DNA of 64,000 nt from Paulinella micropora (Eukaryota; Cercozoa; Imbricatea; Euglyphida; Paulinellidae). Every line of letters starts with the position of its first letter. Position 1 is the stretch's first letter. The notes under the pieces are model-generated. The model did no database searches. It was not told where the DNA came from and saw only the letters and a list, made by a program, of their open reading frames with translations. Position numbers and translations under genes: made by a program. The stretch lies in the NCBI GenBank assembly GCA_019918135.1, contig WBZZ01001109.1, forward strand, positions 88,501 through 152,500, written 5' to 3'. Shown here one piece after another: positions 53,654 through 64,000 of this stretch.

Positions 53654-56600
53654 TAGGCATTTGGAGGAAAGACAACTGCTCGGATCTCTGCTAATTGTTT
53701 AGATAGATCTTCTATAATAGTAGAAAGAATTTTATCTTATTTTTCTAAATTAATCACCTTTTCCGCCACGTGTTGAAAAAAGCACTGACCAATATTGGAA
53801 TAAATCTTGTATTTGTTATGCCTTCAAGGTTTTCATCTTCTCCTATTTTCATACCTGAATTTGAAACAAACTCTGGAAATATTTTTTTTACTTCATCAGC
53901 AATAAAACCACAATTCTTACTTTCTTTCTTTTCGTCTGATTTCAAATAATATGAACAGCAGTTTAATTTCATTAATTTCTCGCAACAATCACCACATTCT
54001 AATATCTGTTTTCAATCTCCTATCAGATGAGTATGTCCCAGCACAGTTTGTCGGTATGTAATTGTAATTTCCCGAAGGTTCCACATTTGTATTTGTGGTG
54101 CTCCAAGCATATATATTACCGCCACTATAACCAAAGAAACCGCGGTTATTAGCAACATTGGCAGACCTAATTAAAATCATAGGTTCATTAGGAAATCCTG
54201 TTCTTGTTCCTATTTGAACCGAAGTTGAAGAACCAGACGAAGGAACATAAAAACCACTGAATTCACATGTGCTCGCGAAGTAGAACCTGTTGTTTGAAAG
54301 TATATGTCGCCATACTCTTTGATGTACATCGTATTAGCATTTCTTTGACAAAATACACAGTGGTTATCGTCAAGCCACCTTATTCCGCACGTGGCTGTCG
54401 TGCCGTCCGAAAAGTAAATCTGCGAGCCTGAATTAGTCATTGTAATGGTTTGAGCCGAACTAATACCAGCATTTGCGGTTATTAAACTACTTCCTGTTAT
54501 TGCTCCTGTTGTTGTTATAGTGCCCGAATTGCTTATGTTCATCGCCTCACTAAATGCTATGTTTCCTGCCAGTGCTACTCCCGTTTTGTAGTTAAAAGCG
54601 AGTTTATCACTTAATTTGTATATTTGAAAGTTCGAGCCAGGGTCGCTTGATTTCCAGTTCGAACCATCCCAATAACTATCAAAACTTAAAGCAATATTGT
54701 CCTGACCATAATTTAATAATTGGAATGTAGGATAAACGGAATTGTGAACAAATGCTTGAATGTGCGGTCCGTTCATGTTGGCAGCGGTTCCATATAATTC
54801 TAAACCCCCTTTTGCTCCTATTCCTTTTGTGGTTCTGCCTACTATACACGGGACACCTAATGAAGTTGCTAATATTCCGCTAAAAGTTTTCGTCCCTGCT
54901 ATGGTTTGGTTTCCTGTTAATTTTACATTCTGCCCGTCTAATGTATCTACATAACCTTTTGTCGCCCCGTCTGTTGATGCTGACGGAGTGGCTAAGTTTG
55001 TTATGCTTTGGCTTTTCATATCAACTCCCGCATTAGCCGTTATCAATCCTGGCCGTTAATGTGGTTCCTGTTAATCACGCACTAGCAGTTATTAAGCCAC
55101 TTGCTGATATTGCTCCGCTTGTTGTTAATGTGTCGCTCGTCATATTTCTAATCAATTTATGTCATAATTAAATGTCTCATAATCAAAATACAGACTGGCG
55201 ATACGGACTTGGTTTCTAAATGAAGTTCCGCCACTTCCCGCCTTGTTCGCGACGAAATTGATATATCTAGCAGAAGCATTTGAAGCAGGTGTATATGTTT
55301 TAGTTGTTTATGAAGCCCAGGCCTCTCCACTCCTGCTGTCCCACAATGTGAATGTAATGTTGTCAGTGCTTACTCACACATACCAAATGCTCGGTGTCAT
55401 TTCAATGTAATTAGCAGACGAAGACCTGACATAATATTTTTTTAATCCTGTATATGGCTCCTAAGTCTATTTTTATGTGTTCGCCCGTGTATGGTGTTCC
55501 TGAAAATGTATTCGTGTTTGGTGGAACTCTTGAATAAACTCCTGTCGCATCGTTGTAGTGAAAGTTGCTAGACCAATAATCTGTGTTCTGGTTGATATTA
55601 AAAGCCAGATATGCTGCATCGTATTCAGAAGAAGCAGAAGCAACAAAACCAGCCGAGTTGTTGGTTGTCATATTTTGCGGGCCTGAGTACATAACAAAAG
55701 TCGAAGCACCCAGTTCAATATCGCCTGACATCATCCCACCCGTTAAAGCAAGTTTACCCAGTTTGTTCCATTATATGTTAATAATTGACCATTCGCTGGT
55801 GTCGTTATTACTACATCGCTGTGTGTATCAATTGACCCATCGGCAGACACTTTCGCATTATTCGCATTGTGCTCTGTTATCCAAGTTGATACAGACTTAC
55901 CATTTAGTTGGCCTGTATTTGTAATGTTCTGGCTGTTCATATCAAGACCACCATTTGCTTTTATTGACTTTGAAGCCGTAATTGCTGTGTTATTAATTCT
56001 AAATAATTCATTTGTGCCTCCATAGTAAAACACATGACTATCAGTCGAATCATTAACATTATAAAGCAAAGTTTGAACAGCAACACCAAAACCAAGAAAA
56101 GCAGCCGTGGAACCTGTTCCGTTATCCCATAACCAGTTTATTATTAGTTGTTGCTCAGTTTCTATCAATAAAAACACTTTTTCCAGTACCTACTACTATA
56201 TTGTCGCTTGTTGTTAATGTGGTTGTTGATACTCCCGAACTCGCAGTTATTAATCCTTTTGTCCATAAAGTCCCATTTGCCCCGTTCAACGACATTAACA
56301 ATTGCTCAGACCCATTCTCCCATACAAAACCATTGTTGAAGAATTATTACACCTGAACCGCATAGCAAAATTATTAATATCATTTCCTGCTATTTCTGTG
56401 CCGTTTGCTAAACTTTTGCCTGCTGCGGGTTATATGTTGCCATATAAATCCCCCAATTTGTATTATCTGTATCATATAAAAATATTCCATAAGCATTTGT
56501 CCCATCTATACTATTTTGGATAGATAACTTACATCCACTACTTGCTGTTAATAATCAATTCTCGGTTTGAAACATTACTAAATGTTTATTTCCTGCTATG

Positions 56601-57897
56601 GTTTGCTCTGTTGTTAATTTCACACAATTATCATCAACATATTTTTTATTTGCCATATGGTCTGCTAATGTTGGTGTTAGATTAGTACCCATTGAAATTT
56701 GATTGTTAAATGTTTTAGTTCCTGCTATGGTTTGGTCTGTTGTTAATTTCACACAATTCTCATCAACATATTTTTTATTCGTAACATGGTCTGCTTATGT
56801 TGGTACCAGATTAGTACCCATTGAAATTTGATTATTAAATGTTTTATTTCCTGCTATGGTTTGGTCTCCTGTTAATTTCACAATTATCGTCTACATATTT
56901 TTTATTCGCAACATGGTCTGCTAATGTTGGTGTTAGATTAGTACCCATTGAAATTTGATTGTTAAAAGTTTTAGTTCCTGCTATGGTTTGGTCTGTTGTT
57001 AATTTCACACAATTATCATCAACATATTTTTTATTTGCCACATGGTCTGCTAATGTTGGTGTTAGATTAGTACCCATTGAAATTTGATTGTTAAAAGTTT
57101 TAGTTCCTGCTATGGTTTGGTCTCCTGCTGTTTTAACTACCGAACCATCAAGAACAGAAACATCAATACCATCAACAAGATTTACATTTGTTATGTTCTG
57201 CCCTTCCATATTTAATGCTCCTGCCATGCAGTGCCATCTAATCTAAGAAAGGGCGATGTCGCATTTCTCCATTGTCCTGTGCTATAAATGAGTAATTGAT
57301 TATCGGCGGGTGTGCCTGTAATTAACACATCGCTGTGTGTATTAATTGAACCATCCGCGGACACTTTATCATTATTTGGCTTGTGTTCTGTTATCCAAAC
57401 ATCAACATCCTTTGTATTTAGTAAATTTACTCCTGTTATTTCAAATTCCCTCCCATACTAATGTTTCCGAATTCATCAACATTTATTGGAAATGTTTTAT
57501 TTACCCAGTTTATTGAATTATATGTTAGATAACTATTCATCGCTATTGGTGCGGTTGTGACTACATCCGTTAATTTATCCAGTTCAAAGTCGCTTATGTA
57601 ACTTGAAGTTAATGTTGCGAATGAAGTATTGCCCAACCCATCTGTTTTTAATACTTGATTTGCTTTGCCGTCCGCTATTGGTAGATCGTATTCGTTATTA
57701 ATTGACACATAGCCTGTATCAGATACCAACAAAGAAGAATTGTTATTTCGGGATGATATTGTTATATCGTCCGTCTTTGCTTGTATTGAGTTTGCTTCAA
57801 TGTGATCGCCAAATAATACACCATCAATTTCTAAATCATCATCCGCGAAAACAGATCCATAAAAACGATATGTCCACGGATTGCCTAAATGGTTCAT
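53654..57897 (-). pseudogene. PLV fiber protein with S74 chaperone end
   Basis: Start MNHLGNPWTYRFYGSVFADD at 57,897. Repeated modules follow: HSDVVITTPANGQLLTYNGT-type units near 57,540, 57,310 and 55,790, and five tandem copies of a 43-residue unit (TIAGTKTFNNQISMGTNLTP then ADHVANKKYVDDNC) at 56,560-57,160. The C-terminus has SDRRLKTDI and CGFIADEVKKIFPEFV, the signature of the S74 intramolecular chaperone, which trimerises phage-type fibers and cuts itself off at the Ser-Asp. About eight frame breaks are present. Such fibers bind host cells. The stop TAG (53,654-53,656) overlaps the next start. Length near 1,400 residues. Confidence 0.75.
56560..57165 (-). repeat. 129-bp tandem repeat in the fiber gene
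   Basis: Five consecutive units with starts about 129 bases apart (CCTGCTATGGTTTG at about 56,590, 56,720, 56,850, 56,978 and 57,106), each coding one 43-residue module. Units are nearly identical, suggesting recent expansion. Confidence 0.85.
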
Positions 57898-57981
57898 AAT
57901 TTAATATAATTATTTATAAACGAGTTATAACACAATTTTTCAAATTGTTTTTATATCGTAGAATATATAGTAAAAAGAAAT

Positions 57982-58618
57982 ATGAATATATTCGGCCGAT
58001 CACAAGAACAGCAGTCAATAGATACAAAAACTATTGCCGTTACTGCTACTCCAACATTAACGAGAGTTATTCAAAATGTGTATAACTCAATCGTGCTTAG
58101 ATCAAGCATGACTGGCTCATCATTTACAACTCTTGACACATCTGGGGTTGGAAGCAAAACGATCTCTAATCTTGGAGTTGGTCAATCCATAATTGTTTCT
58201 TTTTCTGGTAGTTTAACAATGGCTGCAAATCCCGTGGGCAATTGGTCTTTTCAATTTCAATTCTATTTTTATGATGGCACATATGCTTATAGTCTAGAAA
58301 CAGAAGCAAACGATTATTTTCCTGCTTTTAGTAATGAAGAATTCAGTTGTAAATGGGTCGTCCAAAAGACGACCACAACAACATGGCAGATTACGACTCC
58401 TAGCAATGATATAAGCGGACAGACGGTTAAAAAACGGGTCGTATTGAAACTTATCCAACTAATAGAGTTTATACAACCTGTGCAGAAGGCGCGAACATTT
58501 CATTGAATGTTTATTATAAATCAATAAATACTGACAAGCCTGTTTCATTTAACCCATCATATTTTAGTATTGATGAGATGAAATTTAAAGATATTTCTTT
58601 GACTGCAGATTACATATG
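57982..58618 (+). pseudogene. Putative PLV surface protein
   Basis: The ATG at 57,982 gives MNIFGRSQEQQSIDTKTIAV, GVGSKTISNLGVGQSIIVSF and FQFQFYFYDGTYAYSLETEA: a beta-rich protein without a signal peptide. An A-run indel near 58,430 shifts to a frame ending FNPSYFSIDEMKFKDISLTA. About 211 residues in all. It diverges from the fiber gene across an AT-rich 84-base gap, so a shared late promoter is likely. Family unknown. Confidence 0.5.
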
Positions 58619-59313
58619 AAACCTCTCATACATATCCTTTAGTGTTGTTAATTTGCCTTCCTCTTGAGATAAAACATCTCTAAAAAATGTTTTGTAATCT
58701 AATTTATTATATTTGAGTGTCGGCCTCTGGTCAGGTGATATATGAGCGTATCTGCTGTTATGCCATTTTACCATATCTTCCTGCATTTTCGTGCGATCAT
58801 CTACTTTCATATACAAAAAGTCAAACGGGTCTTTTGAAACCTTCAAATGTGCCGTTATTATTTCATAGCAACTATAACCACCCTCGGGTGGATTTCGCTT
58901 TGCTTTTATTGATACCTTTTTTTCCTTCACCGGTGCGGGCGCTTCTAAAACTAGCAGTTCTTTTTTCGCCAATTCTTCTCCTACACAAGTGGCTTCGCCA
59001 CGTTGTGACGCCTCGCTCACATTAACCTTGATTTCGGTGATGCCAGTTTCCTTCAAATCACTTTCCTTAAAAGATGTTTATTCTTCTATTGTTTCTGGTT
59101 CATTATAAATTTTTTTTTCATCATATCGGAAGAAGGCAATAAAACTTCAGCATTATCACCCTTCTCATTAACTTCTTGATTTTGTTCCGGTCGGTATTTT
59201 TCGTAAAATGCTACAATATCAGTTTTTAGTGATTTGCTTGTTGGTAGTTTTATGTCGCTACTTAAATGGGTCCATTTTTCTATTTGGCTCAGATAATCTT
59301 TTTTAGTTGTCAT
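58616..59313 (-). pseudogene. Hypothetical PLV protein
   Basis: Starts MTTKKDYLSQIEKWTHLSSD at 59,313, with SLKTDIVAFYEKYRPEQNQE; after an A-run shift and an in-frame TAA near 59,075 it continues ETGITEIKVNVSEASQ, NPPEGGYSCYEIITAHLKVS and LTTLKDMYERFHM. Mixed alpha/beta, soluble. Placed just downstream of the primase-helicase, so possibly a replication accessory. No family recognised. Confidence 0.45.
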
Positions 59314-59355
59314 GTTATATATAAGCATAACAAAAAAAAATCCGTTTTATATTAT

Positions 59356-61626
59356 TTACTCATCGTCATTGTCGTCGTCAAAAGTCCATTCATTATCGCC
59401 ATAAATAGTTTTCCATTGATTTTTACATTCTTCTAAGGTTGATAAATCTACACATTTAATTCTTATACCTGCTTCCATTGTTTTCTTCTTTTCTACCACA
59501 TCTGGCATCAGTTTCTTAAATTAGTCCAGAAACTGACCCGTGAAGTGTGCGGATCATTCGCATTTGCTTTATATACATCATACAATGCTTCTTTTGAAAC
59601 CTCTGTACCAAAATGAATTTCTGGAAATTCTTTTGTAATATATCCTAAGTTTAAGCTATTCAACCACCACTTTCTTAATTTTGAAAGAGATTTTACTTTT
59701 TGTTCTCGCAGTCCCTTTGTAATGATTGTTTCGCGATCGTTAAAATCGCTGAGGTCCCTTTCAAGAAGAAACTTCGCCAGTCGTTGCCTGTCAATAGATC
59801 TAATATCTGTAATCACTTTTCTCTTTTCGTCTGGTTTCATAAGTGCCAGTTCATCAGAAACTTCAAGGACTAGCCATCGTTGCTCTGTGGTTCCTGCTGG
59901 CACTACCCATTCTTCATTTGAAGCAAGGACTAAGAATAACATATTTTCTAATGTCGGCACCTATTATGTATTTGAATATTTCAAGAGTAATCCCCTTTCC
60001 TGCTCGTTCAGTGCTTGTCAAAACTAATGATAAATGTAGTTTTTGCCACCGTCGGCTTCTGGTAAATGCTCGCGAACATATCAAGCACCTTTTTATATAT
60101 GTCCTGCCTTCCCCCACACCATCTGTTTAAGATATGTTGAAAGAAGGCTTCATTTTTTTCTTCTTCTGCCGTGAATGATTTCACGTCTTCTAATGTGTCC
60201 GCGGGAATTTCAAACCCCTTAAACAAGTTATAAAACCCTTGTTTATCATTATCAAAGTATGCTTGGGATCAAAGATTACGTCATTGACTTCGCGCCTTTT
60301 CGGGTGTGTGGTCCACATTTTATACAAATCAACAACATTCGATGTGGCGGGGTTTTTGCTTAGTGCTATCGAGTCTTCTTTTGTTAAATTAGTCTTTATT
60401 CTTTTGTTTTTGAAGAATGATTCCATTGCCGATTCCGTCTTGTAGCGGAACACCTGCTTACCTTTGGAATCAACATAATATTATTCTTCAATTATAGTTG
60501 GCTTTGCTAAGTTAGCAAAAGTGTATAATTTATTCATCCAAGCCAGAGCAGTATCTAACAACTCTGTGAATTTTTCTAAATTATTACATTCGTCTGCAAG
60601 TTGTCGTAAATCATCGATCGTGTTGATATTATCGACGATAGGGGGCGATAGTTCGTACATTTTTATAGTTTTGCCTTCGCAATTACTATCGTGGCAATGA
60701 AAATATAACCCGTCCCTTCTCCATACTACATAGCAATTGTCGCTGTCATTTTCTTCTCCGTTTATGATACACGTTCGCGTCCCCTTGGTTCTTAAAATAA
60801 ACATTCTCTGCTTTCATTCAACAATTTACTTTGCTGAGTATAATTTCGTGTATTTCTTCCAGTGTGATATGTTGATATCGTTTCAAAGTTGTATATTCGG
60901 GAATTCTGATATTGTAAAATGTATCGTCATCGGGTCGCATAATCAGATAATCGTCTATTTCTACATCTTGTAGCAGTTTCAAGGTGTTTGTTTTTGGCGT
61001 GTATGAATACGGAAGCAAAACACGATCACTACCATCTTTACGAGAGTAGATAGTGCGAAAAGCCCTGTTTTTATTATACACACAAATATCAAGTATCGTT
61101 CGCAACTCAATATTCTTGTCGGCCGTTCAAATGTGAAACAGAGGTCGGGATAATCTCAGACTCTTTCAATCACTGCTTCCACATATTTCCAGAACTCTTT
61201 TTGTGTTTCGCAGTTTTCAAATACCAAGCCATTATCGTAAGAAAAATGGCACGACATTTTACCATTCTTACTCGCATCCAAGTATTTTGCCTTTTTCGGA
61301 TTATACTTCAAACCTACGTTAGTAAATACATTTTCCATAAGTGTATTCCACCGCTCATACATTTTTTCGCGTGAGATTGGTAATTCATCGCCATCAATGT
61401 CGGCAAACATTCGCTGGGGTTTGTTTTCCATTAATACTTCCTAGTATTGACACTGTCTCTGTTCATTGGGCGTTTTTAAAATCAATTCAACAAAATCCTC
61501 TTGGCATGGCACAGTGGTGAATTGTTTGTTCCCCCACTTAATAAGGACCACATCTTGCGGTTTATCTCTCAGTGCTTCTTCTTGTTTCCAATACCATTGC
61601 TAATTGGTCAGTGTCGGTGCGGTCAT
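59356..61626 (-). pseudogene. PLV primase and SF3 helicase
   Basis: Likely start MTAPTLTN at 61,626. The archaeo-eukaryotic primase part has RMFADIDGDELPIS (D-x-D metal site) and GKMSCHFSYDNGLVFENC. A zinc-binding block is YVVWRRDGLYFHCHDSNCEG. The helicase part has FKGFEIPADTLED, Walker A STERAGKGITLEIF, and the post-motif-C block LVLASNEEWVVPAGTTEQRW; the end is PDVVEKKKTMEAGIRIKCVD. In-frame stops occur near 61,600, 61,440, 60,830 and 60,480, with frame breaks near 61,140, 60,800, 60,230, 60,010, 59,960 and 59,515. Walker A and motif C are unusually close, so the Walker B region appears deleted. Clearly the replicase, and clearly inactive as read. Confidence 0.72.
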
Positions 61627-61757
61627 GTTATATAGTCGCTCGGATTTTTTTAATAAAAATAAATTAATTATTCTATATATCTTAATATTACTATCAATTA
61701 ATAGATAAATATAATTTTTTATATATCTTTATACAAAAAAAATATAACTTCTTTTTT

Positions 61758-62276
61758 TTACTTATTCAAGCACTTGCATTTAATAAATCCTTTGAATTCC
61801 CCACAAAGTTCGCAATACTTTAATTTCTTTATGAGGCACGTCTTATGATAATACCTGTCTCTGTTCGGATACTTTTCTACAATCTTTTTTGGATTGCCCT
61901 ATTGCTATTACAATAGCAACAGAATTTAATATTCGGATTGTCAAAGAGTGCGAATAAGCAACGACAAGTCTTCGTTCATTTTATCGTTCTTAAACCGCTT
62001 GATACATTCAAAGCCCAGCACCATTTCGCTTCCGTTTTTTACATTTTTTATAATGCCAGTGTAATTCTTTGTAATCTCGTGCGAACAACAACAATATTGT
62101 TCCGCCCCATTTTCTATACTTTCCACAAGTTTCCAGTCGTTCGTATTCCACTTTCCATCGGGCGATATAAACGAAACTGCATTGACTAGATTTAGAAAAT
62201 AGTTTCCACTTACATAATCTGAATGAAGTCTTAAGTCGTCATATGTCCAATACGATCGGCGGTGAGAGATGTCCAT
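61758..62276 (-). pseudogene. PLV protein with C-terminal zinc-binding cysteines
   Basis: The ATG at 62,276 begins MDISHRRSYWTYDDLRLHSD; CCCSHEITKNYTGIIKNV and VLGFECIKRFKN follow. After a frame change near 61,945 the sequence reads NIKFCCYCNSNRA, YYHKTCLIKKLKYCELCGEF and KGFIKCKCLNK. The paired cysteines suggest one or two zinc ribbons. About 172 residues. Function unknown; a regulator of replication or transcription is possible from its place beside the primase. Confidence 0.5.
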
Positions 62277-62325
62277 GGTTTATACAATAGTATATATATT
62301 TTCATATGAGAATATATAAAATAAA

Positions 62326-62553
62326 TTATATATTGTTTAGCATACCATTACGAAAAGCCCTTAATTCAAGTAATTCCGCCTTTTTTTTTTCGTATTTCTC
62401 CTTCCGCAATAATTTTATCCTCTCTTGGTTCTTATGATAATATGCTTTGGCATTTGCCCTATTCTTTTCAGGATGCGCCTTCAAAAATGCTTTCGCCCTT
62501 TCCCTTCTCCGTTGAACTACTTCTTCCTTAGTGAATTGAGGTGTCCTCGGCAT
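62326..62553 (-). CDS. Small Lys/Arg-rich helical protein
   Basis: 75 codons, intact: MPRTPQFTKEEVVQRRRERA, PEKNRANAKAYYHKNQERIK. It resembles the arm B terminal-repeat protein (18,536-18,868) in its NKxKI-type repeats. Probably DNA-binding; unproven. Confidence 0.55.
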   Translation of the reverse strand: MPRTPQFTKEEVVQRRRERAKAFLKAHPEKNRANAKAYYHKNQERIKLLRKEKYEKKKAELLELRAFRNGMLNNI

Positions 62554-62999
62554 TATGTCCCTATATAATAATTATATTATTTTAATTATTTTACATCATA
62601 AATCTAATTAAACCCTTATATTCTCCTTGTTGTTAAAAACCACTTGGACAGCCGTTTAGCAATCTGAGACGGAATATTTTTGTTAGTATTAATGAGTGTC
62701 CGACGTCCGAGGGCAGGTACCCCGCGCCAGAAAATATATTTTCTCTATTGTATAAAAACGGGAGTGGAAAAAAATTTTACTTCACTTTACTATGATAAAA
62801 GGTTGGACAACTTGGACAAGTTAAAATATAGATAATAGTAAGAAGAAATATATAATAAATAATGAAATTCAATACTTAAAAAGTGTCTGACCCTGTAAGG
62901 GTCAAGTAGGACACGCCCGACCATGGGGTCGGACAGACTACAAACAAGATTATTTTCGTCTCACCTGCTCTTATATTCACTCCTTCATTTGCTACAATC

Positions 63000-63360
63000 T
63001 CTAGCAATTTCCCTTTTGCCTGAATCAACTTGTATTCTTCCCACTGGCTGTACTATTTATCCTTCCACTTTAGCCTGCCTGCATCCGTTACTACACAACC
63101 AAAACAAATTCAATACCACAGACTTCCCATTCAGAACCTTCGTCGTGAGCTTACCTCACAAGCCCTGGAGAAAGAACGCACTTACAAACCCTTACTCTAC
63201 TCAAAAACCAGCCCTTATACTTAACAAACCTTGAACCTAGCCCTTACTCAACCCTACCTCTAAACCTAATTAACCTCGGCAAAGGGGCGAGCACGGTCAC
63301 TCGTGGTCTGGTAAACCCCTGTCAATAAACAACTATTCCTGAAAATTAACAATATTGACG
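63000..63360. other. Insert of about 360 bases in the right terminal repeat
   Basis: Arm A passes directly from the CATTTGCTGCAATATAAGCA region to the AAGCATAAGGGTC pair; here about 360 bases of different, C/T-rich sequence intervene (with CCCTTACTC and CCCTTATAC blocks and GTAAACCCCTGTC). No gene or known RNA is recognised. Confidence 0.55.
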
Positions 63361-63419
63361 TAAGCATAAGGGTCAATATTACATTTAAGCATAAGGGTCA
63401 ATATTACTATGAATCAATA

Positions 63420-63829
63420 ATGCCTACCGCCGATGAACAATACGCAAACAGACAAAGGTATATCTCACAAAAATGCGGGGATAGTTTCGCATTTTTAAGA
63501 ATGCAAAAATACCAAAGGGGATATTATCAACAGAATAAAGAAAGAATAGCACAAAGCAACATCGTCAAAAAAATAAGGACAAGATAAAGGAATACAACAA
63601 AGCATATCACGAAAAGAAAAAGAATGCAAATAAAAAACCACTTTCTGAAGAACGGAAATTAAAGAAAAAAGGATATATGAAGAAATACAATGAGCAACGA
63701 AAGAAACTTAAAGAACGATACGAGAAAAAATACGGAGAAAAAGCAGACAAGAATATAGATAGATGGACTAGTTATTTTAACGAAAATAGAAAACCTATAG
63801 CTATCTCTGTGATCACATTAGCAAAATAA
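63420..63829 (+). pseudogene. Small basic protein in the right terminal repeat
   Basis: Starts MPTADEQYANRQRYISQKCG and continues in the same frame through SFAFLRMQKYQRGYYQQNKE, where arm A is shifted. A 7-base deletion near 63,557 then breaks it; the remaining frame (ERKLKKKGYMKKYNEQRKKL) matches arm A to the end. It complements the arm A lesion, so an intact ancestor is certain. Confidence 0.6.
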
Positions 63830-64000
63830 TATCGTTATGGCTGAGCCGATGCCACCAATTTTTGTCAAAAAGGATTTTTTTTGCCGATCGTCCAAGGAGA
63901 AAAAGCAAAAAGCAAATTTATTTATTTTTTGTACGTTTCGTGTATATCTCCCCATTTGGCTTCCGTGGCTATCGCCCCCCCCCCCCCCCCCGCCACTCAC

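Larger units (their letters stand above)
62590..64000. repeat. PLV right terminal inverted repeat (continues past window)
   Basis: Parallel to arm A (16,920 onward) and inverted relative to arm B: GAGACGGAATATTTTTGTTA, GGTTGGACAACTTGGACAAG, AAGGGTCAAGTAGGACACG, paired AAGCATAAGGGTCAATATT, and the CCAATTTTTGTCAAAA/GCCGATCGTCC block at about 63,863. The window ends inside a C-run that matches the CCCCC block at 17,891 of arm A. Confidence 0.87.

Overview
The window is a eukaryotic (protist or alga-like) chromosome segment with nested mobile DNA. Three signs point to a nuclear eukaryotic context: GT-AG introns that restore homologous reading frames, secreted and membrane glycoprotein-like genes, and abundant microsatellites. 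The species cannot be named from the sequence. Many genes are broken at homopolymer runs, so raw long-read errors and real decay cannot be separated here.

Region 1 (1-13,853) is very GC-rich. On the minus strand it holds an unrecognised gene, an unrecognised Cys-rich gene and an atypical protein kinase. A double-MYND zinc-finger gene lies on the plus strand. A divergent pair of secreted or membrane glycoprotein-like genes follows (9,788-10,862 minus; 11,207 onward plus). Two foldback-like elements made of inverted 31-bp minisatellites lie between genes. The second glycoprotein gene is cut off at about 13,853, where composition drops abruptly to AT-rich.

Region 2 (13,853 to the window end) is an endogenous Polinton-like virus (PLV). 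One nearly full genome runs from a large palindrome centred near 18,152 rightward past the window end; without insertions it is about 23.5 kb. Gene order: terminal inverted repeat with a small basic gene; tyrosine recombinase resembling protelomerases; F-box-like ORF; putative virion protein; penton-like minor capsid; major capsid; packaging ATPase; PLA2-like protein; GIY-YIG nuclease; S74 fiber; primase-helicase; right terminal repeat. A second, 4.3-kb partial copy (13,853-18,152) is fused head-to-head to it through the palindrome. A protelomerase-like gene next to a head-to-head telomere-like junction suggests a linear genome with hairpin ends, captured as an unresolved concatemer.

Region 3 is two large DNA transposons of one family inserted into the PLV. 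E1 (19,605-30,367; TSD ATAT) splits the recombinase gene; E2 (41,933-53,648; TSD TAAT) splits a small gene. Each has related terminal inverted repeats, a multi-exon DDE-type transposase resembling DUF7869 proteins, a SET-domain-like gene, and a divergently transcribed Lys/Glu-rich multi-exon gene with a 1.2-1.35 kb polypyrimidine intron. These SET-carrying transposons and the PLV hairpin-junction are the candidate undescribed systems.
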